Assembly: GCA_934402055.1 (NCBI GenBank)
Contig: CAKRTC010000001.1
Coordinates: forward strand, 124,001 to 188,000
DNA: 64,000 nucleotides
Source: an uncultured Lachnospiraceae bacterium
Lineage (GTDB): Bacteria; Bacillota; Clostridia; Lachnospirales; Lachnospiraceae
Reading direction: 5' to 3'
Translations under genes and position numbers: made by a program
In this document: positions 1-8,135 of the stretch, in pieces
How the letters are laid out: each line of letters begins with the position of its first letter
Numbering within the stretch: position 1 is the first letter of the stretch
The notes under the pieces: model-generated
Seen by the model: the letters and a program-made list of their open reading frames with translations, nothing else
Told to the model about the DNA's origin: nothing
Database searches by the model: none

Positions 1-135
1 AAGGATGAAAGCAATACTCAGAATGAGTCTGAGGCAGCAAACGGTAATACAGAGGAAAGTGAGAGCGATAACGGAAAGTCTTCGGATGAGGAGATATACG
101 ATATGTTCAAACAGTTCCTTGATCAGTATAAATAA
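1..135 (+). CDS. C-terminal end of an unidentified protein (5' partial)
   Basis: An open frame runs in from the left edge and stops at TAA 133-135, giving 44 visible residues. The segment is hydrophilic and acidic, rich in Glu, Asp, Asn and Ser, and ends in a short amphipathic stretch (EEIYDMFKQFLDQYK). Such a tail is typical of a disordered cytoplasmic extension, but no family can be named from it. An intrinsic terminator follows about 70 bases downstream, so this is the last gene of its transcription unit. The reading frame is inferred from composition and from the fit with the terminator; the rest of the gene is outside the window. Confidence 0.6.
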   Translation, partial: KDESNTQNESEAANGNTEESESDNGKSSDEEIYDMFKQFLDQYK

Positions 136-207
136 TTTAATGATCATTTTTTATTTGAATGTATGCTGTGCATACGATTCGAACAGGATGATCGGCTTTG
201 TTCAGGA

Positions 208-240
208 GGGGCTGCTGCTTCGGCAACAGCCCCTTTTCTT
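208..240 (+). terminator. Intrinsic terminator closing the upstream unit
   Basis: An 11-bp stem with one mismatch (GGGGCTGCTGC / GCAACAGCCCC) closes on a TTCG tetraloop and is followed by TTTTCTTT. It sits between the partial first gene and the promoter of the lipoprotein gene. Confidence 0.85.
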
Positions 241-268
241 TGACCCTGAAACAGACTTATGCTATACT
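240..268 (+). promoter_or_regulatory. Sigma-A type promoter for the lipoprotein gene
   Basis: TTGACC at 240-245 and TATACT at 263-268 are separated by 17 bases. The -35 box starts in the tail of the preceding terminator, which fits a new transcription unit beginning here. Predicted from sequence only. Confidence 0.65.
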
Positions 269-322
269 ATCACCGACTATGTCTAAAGAAATAATACCCG
301 TACGGACGGGGGAGGATATTTG

Positions 323-922
323 ATGAAAAAAACACTTATTATATCGGTACTTATGATGGCTGCAGCAGCAGTGATGACAGGATGTGTTCCGGAAGGAGAT
401 GCAACTACGGTTGAGGTCAATCCGGATTTTCATGCCAAGGATAATATCAAGCTCGATTTCAACCAGCTTCACAATGATGCGATAGACGGAATTGCCTCTA
501 TAGACAACGGCGAGCCTTTCGTATTTATAGCAGACCTTGATATAGACGGAGATGCGGATACCAAGACGCTTACGGTTAGAGCAACTGCGATTGACGGAAC
601 AAGTGAGGATGATTGTGAGAATTTTGCATCGGCTCTTCTTTGTCAGATCAACGATGCAGCGGTATCACAGGACCCTAAGTATGAAACAAGCTCAAGCGAT
701 AGTTTCGGAACTTTATACGACGATTATACTATAGACTTTGCTGTGTCTGATGAAAATAACGGCGGATTTATCTACAGCCTGAATGTGCCTGCCGGAGAAG
801 AGATAGGGCTCGATCCCGATTATGAGAAGTATGTAGAGCAGTGGGAGAAGGAGCTGGAGATATACAAGAGCAATCTCGTATATGATGCCAACGGCAATGT
901 GGTTCGCGACGGAAACGAATAA
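323..922 (+). CDS. Small secreted lipoprotein of unknown function
   Basis: The 199-residue product starts with a lipoprotein signal peptide: MKK, a hydrophobic core, and a lipobox VMTGC that places the lipidated cysteine at residue 21. The mature part is acidic and hydrophilic with no transmembrane segment, so it should sit on the outer face of the membrane. I recognise no enzymatic motif. ATG 323 is chosen over the in-frame TTG 320 because GGAGG at 311-315 is spaced seven bases from it. The gene has its own promoter and lies 30 bases before an O-antigen-ligase-like gene, so it may be co-transcribed with the polysaccharide genes. Some mature-domain features (IDNGEPFVFIADLDIDGDAD) suggest a beta-rich fold, but that is a guess. 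Confidence 0.8.
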   Translation: MKKTLIISVLMMAAAAVMTGCVPEGDATTVEVNPDFHAKDNIKLDFNQLHNDAIDGIASIDNGEPFVFIADLDIDGDADTKTLTVRATAIDGTSEDDCENFASALLCQINDAAVSQDPKYETSSSDSFGTLYDDYTIDFAVSDENNGGFIYSLNVPAGEEIGLDPDYEKYVEQWEKELEIYKSNLVYDANGNVVRDGNE

Positions 923-952
923 TATCCCGGATGCTTCGAACGGAACTAAGAT

Positions 953-2533
953 ATGAATGCTAAGCTAAACAAAACAGTTACGATATATACCTTGCTGATG
1001 CTCATAGTCTTTCCTCTTTTCATGGTGCATACCTACTATGATATACAGACGGTAAAGATGTATCTCTATCAGCTTTCAACGCTTGCAGCCGGAATTGTCT
1101 GTGCGATCACAGCATCAATATATATATTCAGAGACAAGTCTGTGAGAAAGGCTTTTCTTGACGGAATTAAGCCTGACAAACTCAAGGAAAAACTGAAGCT
1201 TACCGACATCTTTGCACTTATTTTTCTGATTGCGGTCGTTGTATCGACATTCACTTCGGAATGGGTATACGAGGCTTTTTGGGGTAATGTCGGACGCTAT
1301 CAGGGCGGATATATGTTGTCTCTTTTTGTGCTGAGTTATTTTCTTATCACGAGATACTATGTTCCGAAAAAATGGCATATAGATGCCATGCTTGCCGCAG
1401 GAGTCATATTATGTGCCTGGGGTGTGCTTGATTATTTCAGTCTGAGTCCGATAGGATTCGGATACGAGACCCTGTTCTCATCTACAATAGGCAATATAGA
1501 TGTACTGACATCCATAGAAGTCATGTATGTTGCAGTTGCCTCTGTAATGTATATTGCAGAAAAGCCTGCAGATAAGATCTCAAAGCGCAGATCGGTATTT
1601 TATCTTGTTTCGACTTTTATATGCTTTATGGGACTGGAGTGCGGAAGAACCGCCAATCTGCTGCTGTCAACTGCGTTCCTTATATGCTTTATCCCTTTTT
1701 ATGCATTCGGAAAGGCAAGAGGAATAATCAATTATATAACTGTGCTTGCCGCTTATCTTGCCGCTATGCTTTTAGTGGCGCTCTTGGTTGCGGCTTTTCC
1801 GAATATGGCATGTGCGCCGGACTACATGGGTGAGCTGGATGCGATAGGCAATTCACATCCGAAACAGCTTCTGCTGCTTATACTTGTACTTATTGCGGTA
1901 AGACTTATACTTGCTAAGCTTTTATCCGGATATCTTAAGGAAGATACTTGCAAGCCATCATTATCCGAAGCGGCTTTGGCAAAGAGACTAAGGGCGATTT
2001 GGGGAACGCTCGGAGTAATTGCATTTATTATCCTTGTGTATGTATTCTATGATGCCAATACAGGAGGACATCCCGAGCTTTACGCACCTGCAAGACATCT
2101 GCTTATATTTGATGAGGCGTGGGGAACCAACAGAGGATATGTATGGGGACTCGCGATGAAGTATTTCGGAGACTTCTCATGGCTTAAGAAGTTATTCGGA
2201 TCAGGCCCCGAGACCTTTGCTGTATATGTCATGAAATATGACTTAAATGCTACACTCAGAGTATTTGATGCTTCATATGATTCTATTCATAATGAGTGGA
2301 TACAGCATTTGTTTGAGTGCGGAATCGTGGGTTTTATCGGTTTTTACGGTATGACTGCCGGAGCATGTATAAAAGGACTTAAGACAAACAAATGCACAGC
2401 AGCATTGAGCTTTGCGGCAATGGCTTATTTTATTCAGTCATTTGTAAATATTTCCGTTCCTCTTGTTTTGCCGTTTGTTATAGTTTGTCTTGCGGTTTCG
2501 GCTGCACGTGAATGTATTGAAGACGAAGAATAG
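953..2533 (+). CDS. O-antigen ligase/polymerase-like (Wzy_C family) membrane protein
   Basis: A 526-residue protein with roughly a dozen hydrophobic helices. The large external loop before the last helices contains WGTNRGYVWGLAMKYF, a GSGPETF segment and IHNEWIQHLFECGIVGFIGF. The HN-x-x-x-Q then Gly-rich helix pattern is characteristic of the O-antigen ligase/polymerase superfamily. Members transfer or polymerise lipid-linked glycans on the outer membrane face; in Firmicutes they belong to capsule, teichuronic or wall-polysaccharide pathways. It is followed with overlap by a second multi-spanning protein and by rfbC. The Shine-Dalgarno is weak. The family call is fairly firm, but which glycan is handled cannot be read from sequence. 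Confidence 0.75.
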   Translation: MNAKLNKTVTIYTLLMLIVFPLFMVHTYYDIQTVKMYLYQLSTLAAGIVCAITASIYIFRDKSVRKAFLDGIKPDKLKEKLKLTDIFALIFLIAVVVSTFTSEWVYEAFWGNVGRYQGGYMLSLFVLSYFLITRYYVPKKWHIDAMLAAGVILCAWGVLDYFSLSPIGFGYETLFSSTIGNIDVLTSIEVMYVAVASVMYIAEKPADKISKRRSVFYLVSTFICFMGLECGRTANLLLSTAFLICFIPFYAFGKARGIINYITVLAAYLAAMLLVALLVAAFPNMACAPDYMGELDAIGNSHPKQLLLLILVLIAVRLILAKLLSGYLKEDTCKPSLSEAALAKRLRAIWGTLGVIAFIILVYVFYDANTGGHPELYAPARHLLIFDEAWGTNRGYVWGLAMKYFGDFSWLKKLFGSGPETFAVYVMKYDLNATLRVFDASYDSIHNEWIQHLFECGIVGFIGFYGMTAGACIKGLKTNKCTAALSFAAMAYFIQSFVNISVPLVLPFVIVCLAVSAARECIEDEE

Positions 2534-4148
2534 TACAAACAGAATATCGTTCATCTATATAGGCATATGCATTGGATTGCTCATGATACTGTCGCTGTGG
2601 CATGCCGGAGATATAAGAGCATCTGTAGCGGAGAGCGGAGACAGCTTCCTTTATCTTGATTATGCTGTCCTTGTTATAGGACTGTTTGCCGTATGTATAC
2701 TTGGGATATTCCTTATCCGAAGTTCAAAGCTTGGAATTGAGCTCATTGCGGCAGCTTTGATCCTGCTGCTCGGAATAGCGAATATATATGTATTTAAGGG
2801 ATTATCCGCACCTGATGAGGTTAGCCATTATATAAGTGCATATAAGCTCTCAAACAGGATGCTCGGACAGCCTGTGTGTGATGAATACGGAAGAGTGTAT
2901 GTCAGAGCTTCGGATATCTTTCTGGAGGATAAAGCGGGCGATTACGACAGGGCTAAGAGTAATGATAAGACAGGAGAAAGTATCGAACTTAAGGTATTCG
3001 GTCAGCTCTTAGATGAGTCTGTATACCATATTTATCATGATACAGAAAGCTTGCCTTCGGAAGATAAAACTAAGATCGAGGTCTCAAATCAATGGACGGT
3101 AAACACGATACCGACGGCATACCTGCCGCAGGCTGTGGGGATAAGTCTTGCGAGAATTTTGGGACTCGGACCTCTTTGGCTGATCTCTCTCGGAAAGCTT
3201 TTCAATCTGATATTCTTTGCGGCAGTGAGCTATTCGGCTATGAGGCTTATGCCGAAGGCCAAAGAGATAACAGCAGGCGTATGTCTTACGCCTATGGTAC
3301 TGCATCTTGCCGGATCGATGTCCTATGACGCATATGTGCTCGGAATGTGCTTTTTATTTACTGCACTCGTGCTTAATATGAAGGAATATGGGATCGACAG
3401 GAGGAAAGCCTGCGCTCTTGTCTGCACAACAGCCTTGCTTGCGCCGTGCAAGCTTATATATACGCTCATATTACTTTTTCTGTTTATATTGATGCCGGGA
3501 AGGAATGAGGCTGCTTCCAAACGCAAGGCATTTGCCGGAATATTGCTGCTTTGCATTTTGTTTGCCGCAGCAGCTATGTTTATTGTGAATCATGCGACCA
3601 TAGGTAACTATGCGGCAGCGGATGAAAGCGTTATAGAATGGGCAGATCAGGCACAGGGATATACAATAGGATATCTCCTGCACAGACCCTTTGAGCTTAT
3701 AGATATATGTTATCGCAGCGTGCTTATGATGACGGGCACCTGGTTTTCGACTATGTTCGGCATATATATGGGTAATCTGGATCCGGTACTTAATGTGCCG
3801 TATCCGCTTATAGCATGTTTTGCCGTAGGACTTTTGATAATCGCTGCGGGAAGCAAGGCGGATCTGTCAAGCAGGGATAAATGTATATCGGCAATATGCT
3901 TTGTCGGTGTATTTCTGGCTTTGATGGGCACGATGCTTATAGCATATACACCTATGTCATCAATTTACATAGAGGGAGTGCAGGGACGTTACCTGCTGCC
4001 GGTACTTCTGCTCCTGCTGCTTTGTATACCGGGGGACTGGATAAGCGTCAGAGAGGGAGCCGGTAAGTTAACATTAATTACATTTGTAATATCGGAGAGT
4101 TATGTGCTGATAAGGATATTTGCAACTATTACTCTCAGGATCGGATAA
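2508..4148 (+). CDS. Large multi-spanning membrane protein, probable DUF2142 family
   Basis: The product is about 545 residues with around twelve hydrophobic segments. After the first helices comes LSAPDEVSHYISAYKL, matching the PDE-x-x-H motif of DUF2142 proteins, whose layout resembles GT-C glycosyltransferases and their external-loop Asp/Glu motif. A long hydrophilic loop follows, then the helical core. The gene overlaps the preceding ligase-like gene by about 25 bases, so translation is probably coupled. The start is uncertain: TTG 2490, GTG 2508 and TTG 2517 are all in frame and none has a clear Shine-Dalgarno; GTG 2508 is a compromise. The probable role is sugar transfer or assembly of a surface glycan, inferred from neighbours and fold resemblance, not proven. 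Confidence 0.65.
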   Translation: MNVLKTKNSTNRISFIYIGICIGLLMILSLWHAGDIRASVAESGDSFLYLDYAVLVIGLFAVCILGIFLIRSSKLGIELIAAALILLLGIANIYVFKGLSAPDEVSHYISAYKLSNRMLGQPVCDEYGRVYVRASDIFLEDKAGDYDRAKSNDKTGESIELKVFGQLLDESVYHIYHDTESLPSEDKTKIEVSNQWTVNTIPTAYLPQAVGISLARILGLGPLWLISLGKLFNLIFFAAVSYSAMRLMPKAKEITAGVCLTPMVLHLAGSMSYDAYVLGMCFLFTALVLNMKEYGIDRRKACALVCTTALLAPCKLIYTLILLFLFILMPGRNEAASKRKAFAGILLLCILFAAAAMFIVNHATIGNYAAADESVIEWADQAQGYTIGYLLHRPFELIDICYRSVLMMTGTWFSTMFGIYMGNLDPVLNVPYPLIACFAVGLLIIAAGSKADLSSRDKCISAICFVGVFLALMGTMLIAYTPMSSIYIEGVQGRYLLPVLLLLLLCIPGDWISVREGAGKLTLITFVISESYVLIRIFATITLRIG

Positions 4149-4165
4149 AAAAGGAGATTGGTAAA

Positions 4166-4738
4166 ATGGGACAGATCAAGGTTTCCGAATGCGTTAAAGA
4201 CGGTAAGACCATCAAGGGACTCTATGTGATAGAGCCTACGGTTCATCAGGACAGCAGAGGCTATTTTGTAGAGACCTACAATCAGAGAGATTTTGAAGAG
4301 CACGGCCTTAATATGGTATTTGTTCAGGATAATCAGTCCTGCTCCGTAAAGGGAGTACTCAGAGGCCTGCATTATCAGAAGGAGTATCCGCAGGGTAAGC
4401 TTGTAAGAGCTATCAGAGGCAGAGTTTTTGACGTTGCCGTTGATCTTCGTACCGGCTCTGATACTTACGGTATGTGGTACGGAATCGAGCTTACCGAGGA
4501 TAATAAGAAGCAGTTCTATATTTCCGAGGGCTTTGCTCATGGATTTCTTGTGCTCAGCGATGTTGCGGAGTTTGCATACAAGGTGACTGACTTCTATCAT
4601 CCGGGAGATGAGGGCGGACTTATCTATAACGATCCGGAGATCGGTGTTGAATGGCCGATAGAGGAAGGAACAGAACTGATACTTTCGGAAAAGGATACAA
4701 AGTGGGGCGGTCTCAGTGAGACCTTTAAGTTTAAGTAA
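4166..4738 (+). CDS. rfbC: dTDP-4-dehydrorhamnose 3,5-epimerase
   Basis: A 190-residue cupin that epimerises C3 and C5 of dTDP-4-keto-6-deoxyglucose, the third step in making dTDP-L-rhamnose. The family's signature blocks are all present: QDSRGYFVETYNQ, QDNQSCSVKGVLRGLHYQ (with the catalytic His of the GLHYQ block), KLVRAIRGRVFDVAVDLR, and a C-terminal YNDPEIGVEWP. Length is normal. A good AAGGAG precedes ATG 4166. The other rhamnose genes (rfbA, rfbB, rfbD) are not in the window, so they must be elsewhere or in the preceding sequence. It sits between glycan-assembly membrane proteins and a glycan-export permease, which fits a rhamnose-containing surface polymer. Confidence 0.93.
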   Translation: MGQIKVSECVKDGKTIKGLYVIEPTVHQDSRGYFVETYNQRDFEEHGLNMVFVQDNQSCSVKGVLRGLHYQKEYPQGKLVRAIRGRVFDVAVDLRTGSDTYGMWYGIELTEDNKKQFYISEGFAHGFLVLSDVAEFAYKVTDFYHPGDEGGLIYNDPEIGVEWPIEEGTELILSEKDTKWGGLSETFKFK

Positions 4739-4744
4739 GCAAAG

Positions 4745-5557
4745 ATGCATTTAATTATTAAACTGATAAAAGATATAAAGGAAAAGAGAAAGATGATAGC
4801 GGGACTTGCCGCTGCCGACTTCAAAAAGCGTTTTGCCGGCTCGTATTTCGGAGTACTGTGGATGTTTGTGCAGCCTGTGGTGACGGTACTGGTATTCTTC
4901 TTCATTTTCCAGCTGGGTATGAAATCGGTTCCGCCGGTGCCGGGTATTCCTTATGTAATATGGCTTATTCCAGGACTTATACCATGGTTTTTTATAAATG
5001 AATCCATATCAGGCATAACAAATTGTCTCAATGAGTACAGTTATCTTGTCAAGAAGCTTGTGTTCCCGGTGGAGCTGCTGCCTGTTATCAAGGTCTGCTC
5101 ATGCTTCCTGGTACATGCCTGCTTCCTCGTGATAATGTTTGCGGTATTTCTCATAGGCGGAAATATGCCTATGATACAGTGGATACAGGTGCTGTATTAC
5201 AGCTTTGCGGCACTTATGCTGTCACTCGGAATAGGATTCTTCACATCTGCGGTATATGCCTTCTTTAAGGATATGCAGCAGATAGTCGGCATAGTGCTCC
5301 AGTTCGGAATGTGGCTTGCACCGATCATGTACTGGGACGGTATGTTTACCGCAGACCATCCGTGGATGGCACCGATATTCAAGCTTAATCCCGTCTACTA
5401 TATAGTTGCGGGATACAGAGATTCAATGCTTACGGGTAATTTCTTCTGGGAGAGACCGCTTAACACAGTGTACTTCTGGCTTGTGGTAATGATCATATTC
5501 TATGTCGGTCTCAAGGTGTTTACAAAGCTCAGACCGCATTTTTCGGATGTACTGTAA
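4745..5557 (+). CDS. Polysaccharide/teichoic-acid export ABC permease (Wzm/TagG type)
   Basis: A 270-residue ABC-2 type permease with six hydrophobic helices. The N-terminal interface segment (AAADFKKRFAGSYFGVLWM) and the following LIPGLIPWFFINESISG match the Wzm/TagG family, which flips undecaprenyl-linked glycans outward. Members of this family need a dedicated ATPase (Wzt/TagH). None follows: the next gene is an acyltransferase. The gene begins six bases after rfbC and has no strong Shine-Dalgarno, suggesting coupling with rfbC. Its substrate is probably the glycan handled by the genes just upstream, but this is inferred from position. Confidence 0.85.
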   Translation: MHLIIKLIKDIKEKRKMIAGLAAADFKKRFAGSYFGVLWMFVQPVVTVLVFFFIFQLGMKSVPPVPGIPYVIWLIPGLIPWFFINESISGITNCLNEYSYLVKKLVFPVELLPVIKVCSCFLVHACFLVIMFAVFLIGGNMPMIQWIQVLYYSFAALMLSLGIGFFTSAVYAFFKDMQQIVGIVLQFGMWLAPIMYWDGMFTADHPWMAPIFKLNPVYYIVAGYRDSMLTGNFFWERPLNTVYFWLVVMIIFYVGLKVFTKLRPHFSDVL

Positions 5558-5569
5558 GGAGTGGGAACT

Positions 5570-6304
5570 ATGATAAGACTTATATCGGCACTTATCTGCC
5601 TTGTTATATTTTGCATAGTGTTCTTACCGGTGATGCTGATATTGTTTATTCTTAAGCAATACAAGCCGGATACGTCTGTAAGAGCTGCAAGCGTCATAGT
5701 AAGGGGCTTTCTTAAGCTGATATTGTTTGTTGCCGGAACCAAGGTCGAGGCAGAGGGAGTGGAAAATATTCCGGATGAGCCGGTGCTGTTTGTCGGAAAT
5801 CATCGTTCGGACTTTGACATACTTGTAAGCTATACCAATATACCTCAGCCTGTGGGCTTCGTTGCCAAGAAATCCATGGAGAAGATACCTTTTGTCGCAT
5901 GGTGGATGAAGCTTATAGCCTGCCTTTTCCTTGACAGGGAAAATGCGAGAGAGGGTCTTAAGACCATCAAGGATGCCATAGAGCAGATCAAAAACGGTAC
6001 CTCGGTATTCATTTTTCCGGAGGGTACGCGTAATAGAAATGCCGATGCCGACATTCCTATGGAATTCAAGGAGGGAAGTCTTAAGATAGCCCAGAAGGCT
6101 AAGTGCAGGATAGTTCCGGTAGTGATCAAGGATACAGAGCGCATATTTGAGGCGCAAAAGCCTTTGATAAAGGCGTGTAAGGTAAGGATAAAGTTCCTTA
6201 AGCATTTTTATACAGAGGAGATCCCGGCAGAATATGCCAAGACCCCTTCCGCTTATCTAAGAGAGCTTATAGCTGCAGAGCTTGAAAATATGAAAAATGA
6301 CTGA
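5570..6304 (+). CDS. plsC: 1-acyl-sn-glycerol-3-phosphate acyltransferase (PlsC family)
   Basis: The enzyme acylates lysophosphatidic acid at sn-2 to give phosphatidic acid in membrane lipid synthesis. After an N-terminal hydrophobic anchor, the acyltransferase domain shows the catalytic NHRSDFD (H-x4-D) block, the FVAKKSMEKIPFVAWWM segment and the phosphate-binding FPEGTRNR block. The 244-residue length is typical. ATG 5570 is preferred over GTG 5561 because AAGGAG lies eight bases upstream of it. It follows the export permease by 12 bases and precedes the response regulator by 12 bases. Its link to either neighbour may be only shared transcription. Some family members acylate other lipids. 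Confidence 0.87.
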   Translation: MIRLISALICLVIFCIVFLPVMLILFILKQYKPDTSVRAASVIVRGFLKLILFVAGTKVEAEGVENIPDEPVLFVGNHRSDFDILVSYTNIPQPVGFVAKKSMEKIPFVAWWMKLIACLFLDRENAREGLKTIKDAIEQIKNGTSVFIFPEGTRNRNADADIPMEFKEGSLKIAQKAKCRIVPVVIKDTERIFEAQKPLIKACKVRIKFLKHFYTEEIPAEYAKTPSAYLRELIAAELENMKND

Positions 6305-6316
6305 GAGGTGAACAAT

Positions 6317-7027
6317 ATGCCTGATATCAATATTTTGGTAGTGGATGATGAAAATGAGATAGCCGATCTGTGTGAAATATATCTTGTATCCGACGGATAC
6401 AATGTCAGAAAGGCCTCAAATGCCGAGGACGGACTCAAGATAATAGCAGAGGAGGAGATACATCTTGTACTGCTTGATATTATGATGCCCGGTATGGACG
6501 GAATACAGATGTGCAAGAAGATCCGAGAGACTTCAAATGTTCCGATCATCATGCTTTCTGCCAAGTCCAACGACCTTGACAAGATCATGGGACTCGGCAT
6601 AGGAGCCGATGATTATGTGACAAAGCCGTTTAATCCTCTTGAGCTTACGGCAAGAGTAAAATCACAGCTGCGCCGTTATACCCAGCTTAATCCCAACAGT
6701 CAGTCGGGAGCGGTTGATTCAAATGAGATACATATCAGAGGACTCATCATCAATAAGGATAATCACAGAGTCACTATAGATGATGAGGAGATCAAGCTTA
6801 CACCTATCGAATTTGATATACTTTATCTTCTGGCTTCAAATCCGGGCAAGGTATTCTCAACCGATGAGATCTTTGAGAAGGTATGGCATGAGAAGGTATA
6901 CGAGGCAAATAATACCGTCATGGTACATATCAGACGTTTAAGAGGCAAGATGAAGGAAGATCAGAGGCAGGATCAGGACAAGATAATTTCAACGGTATGG
7001 GGAGTTGGATACAAGGTTGAAAAATGA
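6317..7027 (+). CDS. OmpR-family response regulator, VanR-like
   Basis: A 236-residue regulator with an N-terminal receiver domain: acidic pair D10/D11, phosphoacceptor D54 in LLDIMMPGMDG, and the conserved Lys in DDYVTKPFNPLEL. A C-terminal winged-helix DNA-binding domain (LTPIEFDILYLLASNPGKVF, then NNTVMVHIRRLRGKM) follows. The order of residues around NEIADLCEIYL is close to VanR. ATG 6317 is chosen over GTG 6308 because AGAGG precedes it at good spacing. The sensor kinase overlaps its 3' end, so they form a pair. The likely targets are the membrane protein and ABC exporter that follow in the same overlapping gene string. Despite the VanR resemblance no resistance ligase genes are present. 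Confidence 0.92.
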   Translation: MPDINILVVDDENEIADLCEIYLVSDGYNVRKASNAEDGLKIIAEEEIHLVLLDIMMPGMDGIQMCKKIRETSNVPIIMLSAKSNDLDKIMGLGIGADDYVTKPFNPLELTARVKSQLRRYTQLNPNSQSGAVDSNEIHIRGLIINKDNHRVTIDDEEIKLTPIEFDILYLLASNPGKVFSTDEIFEKVWHEKVYEANNTVMVHIRRLRGKMKEDQRQDQDKIISTVWGVGYKVEK

Positions 7028-8135
7028 CAATATCTCAAAGACATACAGAACGCGCTTTATAATCAGCCTTATTGCGGCTGCGTTCGTGACATGTCTTATC
7101 GAGAGCCTGCTGGTGATCAATATAAGCAGGTTGGTATCTGTATTCTCACTTGAAAAAGAAACGAGCGAAATAGGGATATTACTTTATGTTTTCAGTGCGG
7201 TGATACTGTTTTCATTTGTATTCTTCCTTATGCAGAGACATTCGATCAGATATATAGAGGAATTGTCGGAGCAGATGGACGCTCTCGCCTCCGGAGATTT
7301 TGACCATAAGATAGAGATAAGGGGCAATGATGAATTCTCTCAGATGGCGGAGCATTTAAATGAGCTCGGAGACGATCTGAAGGCTATGCTTGAAGCCGAA
7401 CGTGAGTCAGAGAAGTCCAAGAACGATCTTATTACAAATATCGCCCATGATCTGCGTACTCCGCTGACATCCATCATAGGTTATCTGGAGCTGCTGTCGG
7501 GAAAAGGCAAGGCGGTTCTTAAGGACGAGCAGAAGGAAAAATATCTCAATATTGCTTACACCAAATCCAAACGACTTGAGCAGCTTATAAACGATCTGTT
7601 TGATTTTACCAAGCTGAGCTACGGCAAGATGACCATGAAGCTTAGCTATGTGGATCTTGTTAAGCTGTTGGAACAGCTCTTGGAGGAGGCTTATCCGAAC
7701 TTTGTCGAAAAGGGACTGAGCTACGAGCTTCGTACGAATGTGCCTTCGCTTGAAATAGCTGCCGACGGAGGACTTATAGCCAGATTGTTCGATAATCTTA
7801 TCGGCAATGCCATCAAATACGGAGCTGACGGAAAAAAGGTCATAGTCAGAGTGCATGCGGAGCCTAAGGATGATATCGTTGAGGTCAAGGTCATTAATTA
7901 CGGCTTTACCATAGATGAGAAGGATCTTCCGCTCATATTCAATAAGTTTTACAGGGCCGACAAGGCGAGATCTACGCAGACCGGAGGTACCGGACTCGGA
8001 CTTGCCATTGCCAAGGATATAGTAGAGATCCACGGAGGAAGTATAAACGCAAAGTCGGATCTTAACGGAACGGTATTTACGGTCCGCCTTAAGATACATT
8101 TTGATAACAATAATGAAAATATCAAACGTGCGTAA
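7005..8135 (+). CDS. Sensor histidine kinase, VanS-like
   Basis: About 376 residues. Two hydrophobic helices near residues 18-40 and 58-76 enclose a short external loop of about 20 residues, too small for a separate sensing domain, so sensing may be intramembrane or through a partner. A HAMP segment (MDALASGDFDHKIEIRGNDE) follows, then the HisKA box NIAHDLRTPLTSIIGYLELL with the phosphorylated His near residue 148, and the HATPase with N box (NLIGNAIKYG), F box (FNKFYRADKAR) and G box (GGTGLGLAIA). The start is uncertain: TTG 7005 or TTG 7017, both inside the end of the regulator gene. The 3' end overlaps the next gene by 23 bases, an unusual degree of coupling between a kinase and its probable target system. 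Confidence 0.9.
   Translation: MDTRLKNDNISKTYRTRFIISLIAAAFVTCLIESLLVINISRLVSVFSLEKETSEIGILLYVFSAVILFSFVFFLMQRHSIRYIEELSEQMDALASGDFDHKIEIRGNDEFSQMAEHLNELGDDLKAMLEAERESEKSKNDLITNIAHDLRTPLTSIIGYLELLSGKGKAVLKDEQKEKYLNIAYTKSKRLEQLINDLFDFTKLSYGKMTMKLSYVDLVKLLEQLLEEAYPNFVEKGLSYELRTNVPSLEIAADGGLIARLFDNLIGNAIKYGADGKKVIVRVHAEPKDDIVEVKVINYGFTIDEKDLPLIFNKFYRADKARSTQTGGTGLGLAIAKDIVEIHGGSINAKSDLNGTVFTVRLKIHFDNNNENIKRA

Noticed and set aside
5..286. A 93-codon + strand frame at the left edge
   Set aside because: It is out of phase with the acidic partial gene that stops at 135 and runs through the terminator at 208-240; its composition is not protein-like.
4100..4750. Long - strand frame opposite rfbC
   Set aside because: It is the complement of a clear RfbC; no Shine-Dalgarno, and the translation has no family features.
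6317..8135. Vancomycin resistance locus
   Set aside because: The regulator and kinase resemble VanR/VanS, but no vanH, ligase or vanX follows; the pair is linked to an ABC exporter instead.
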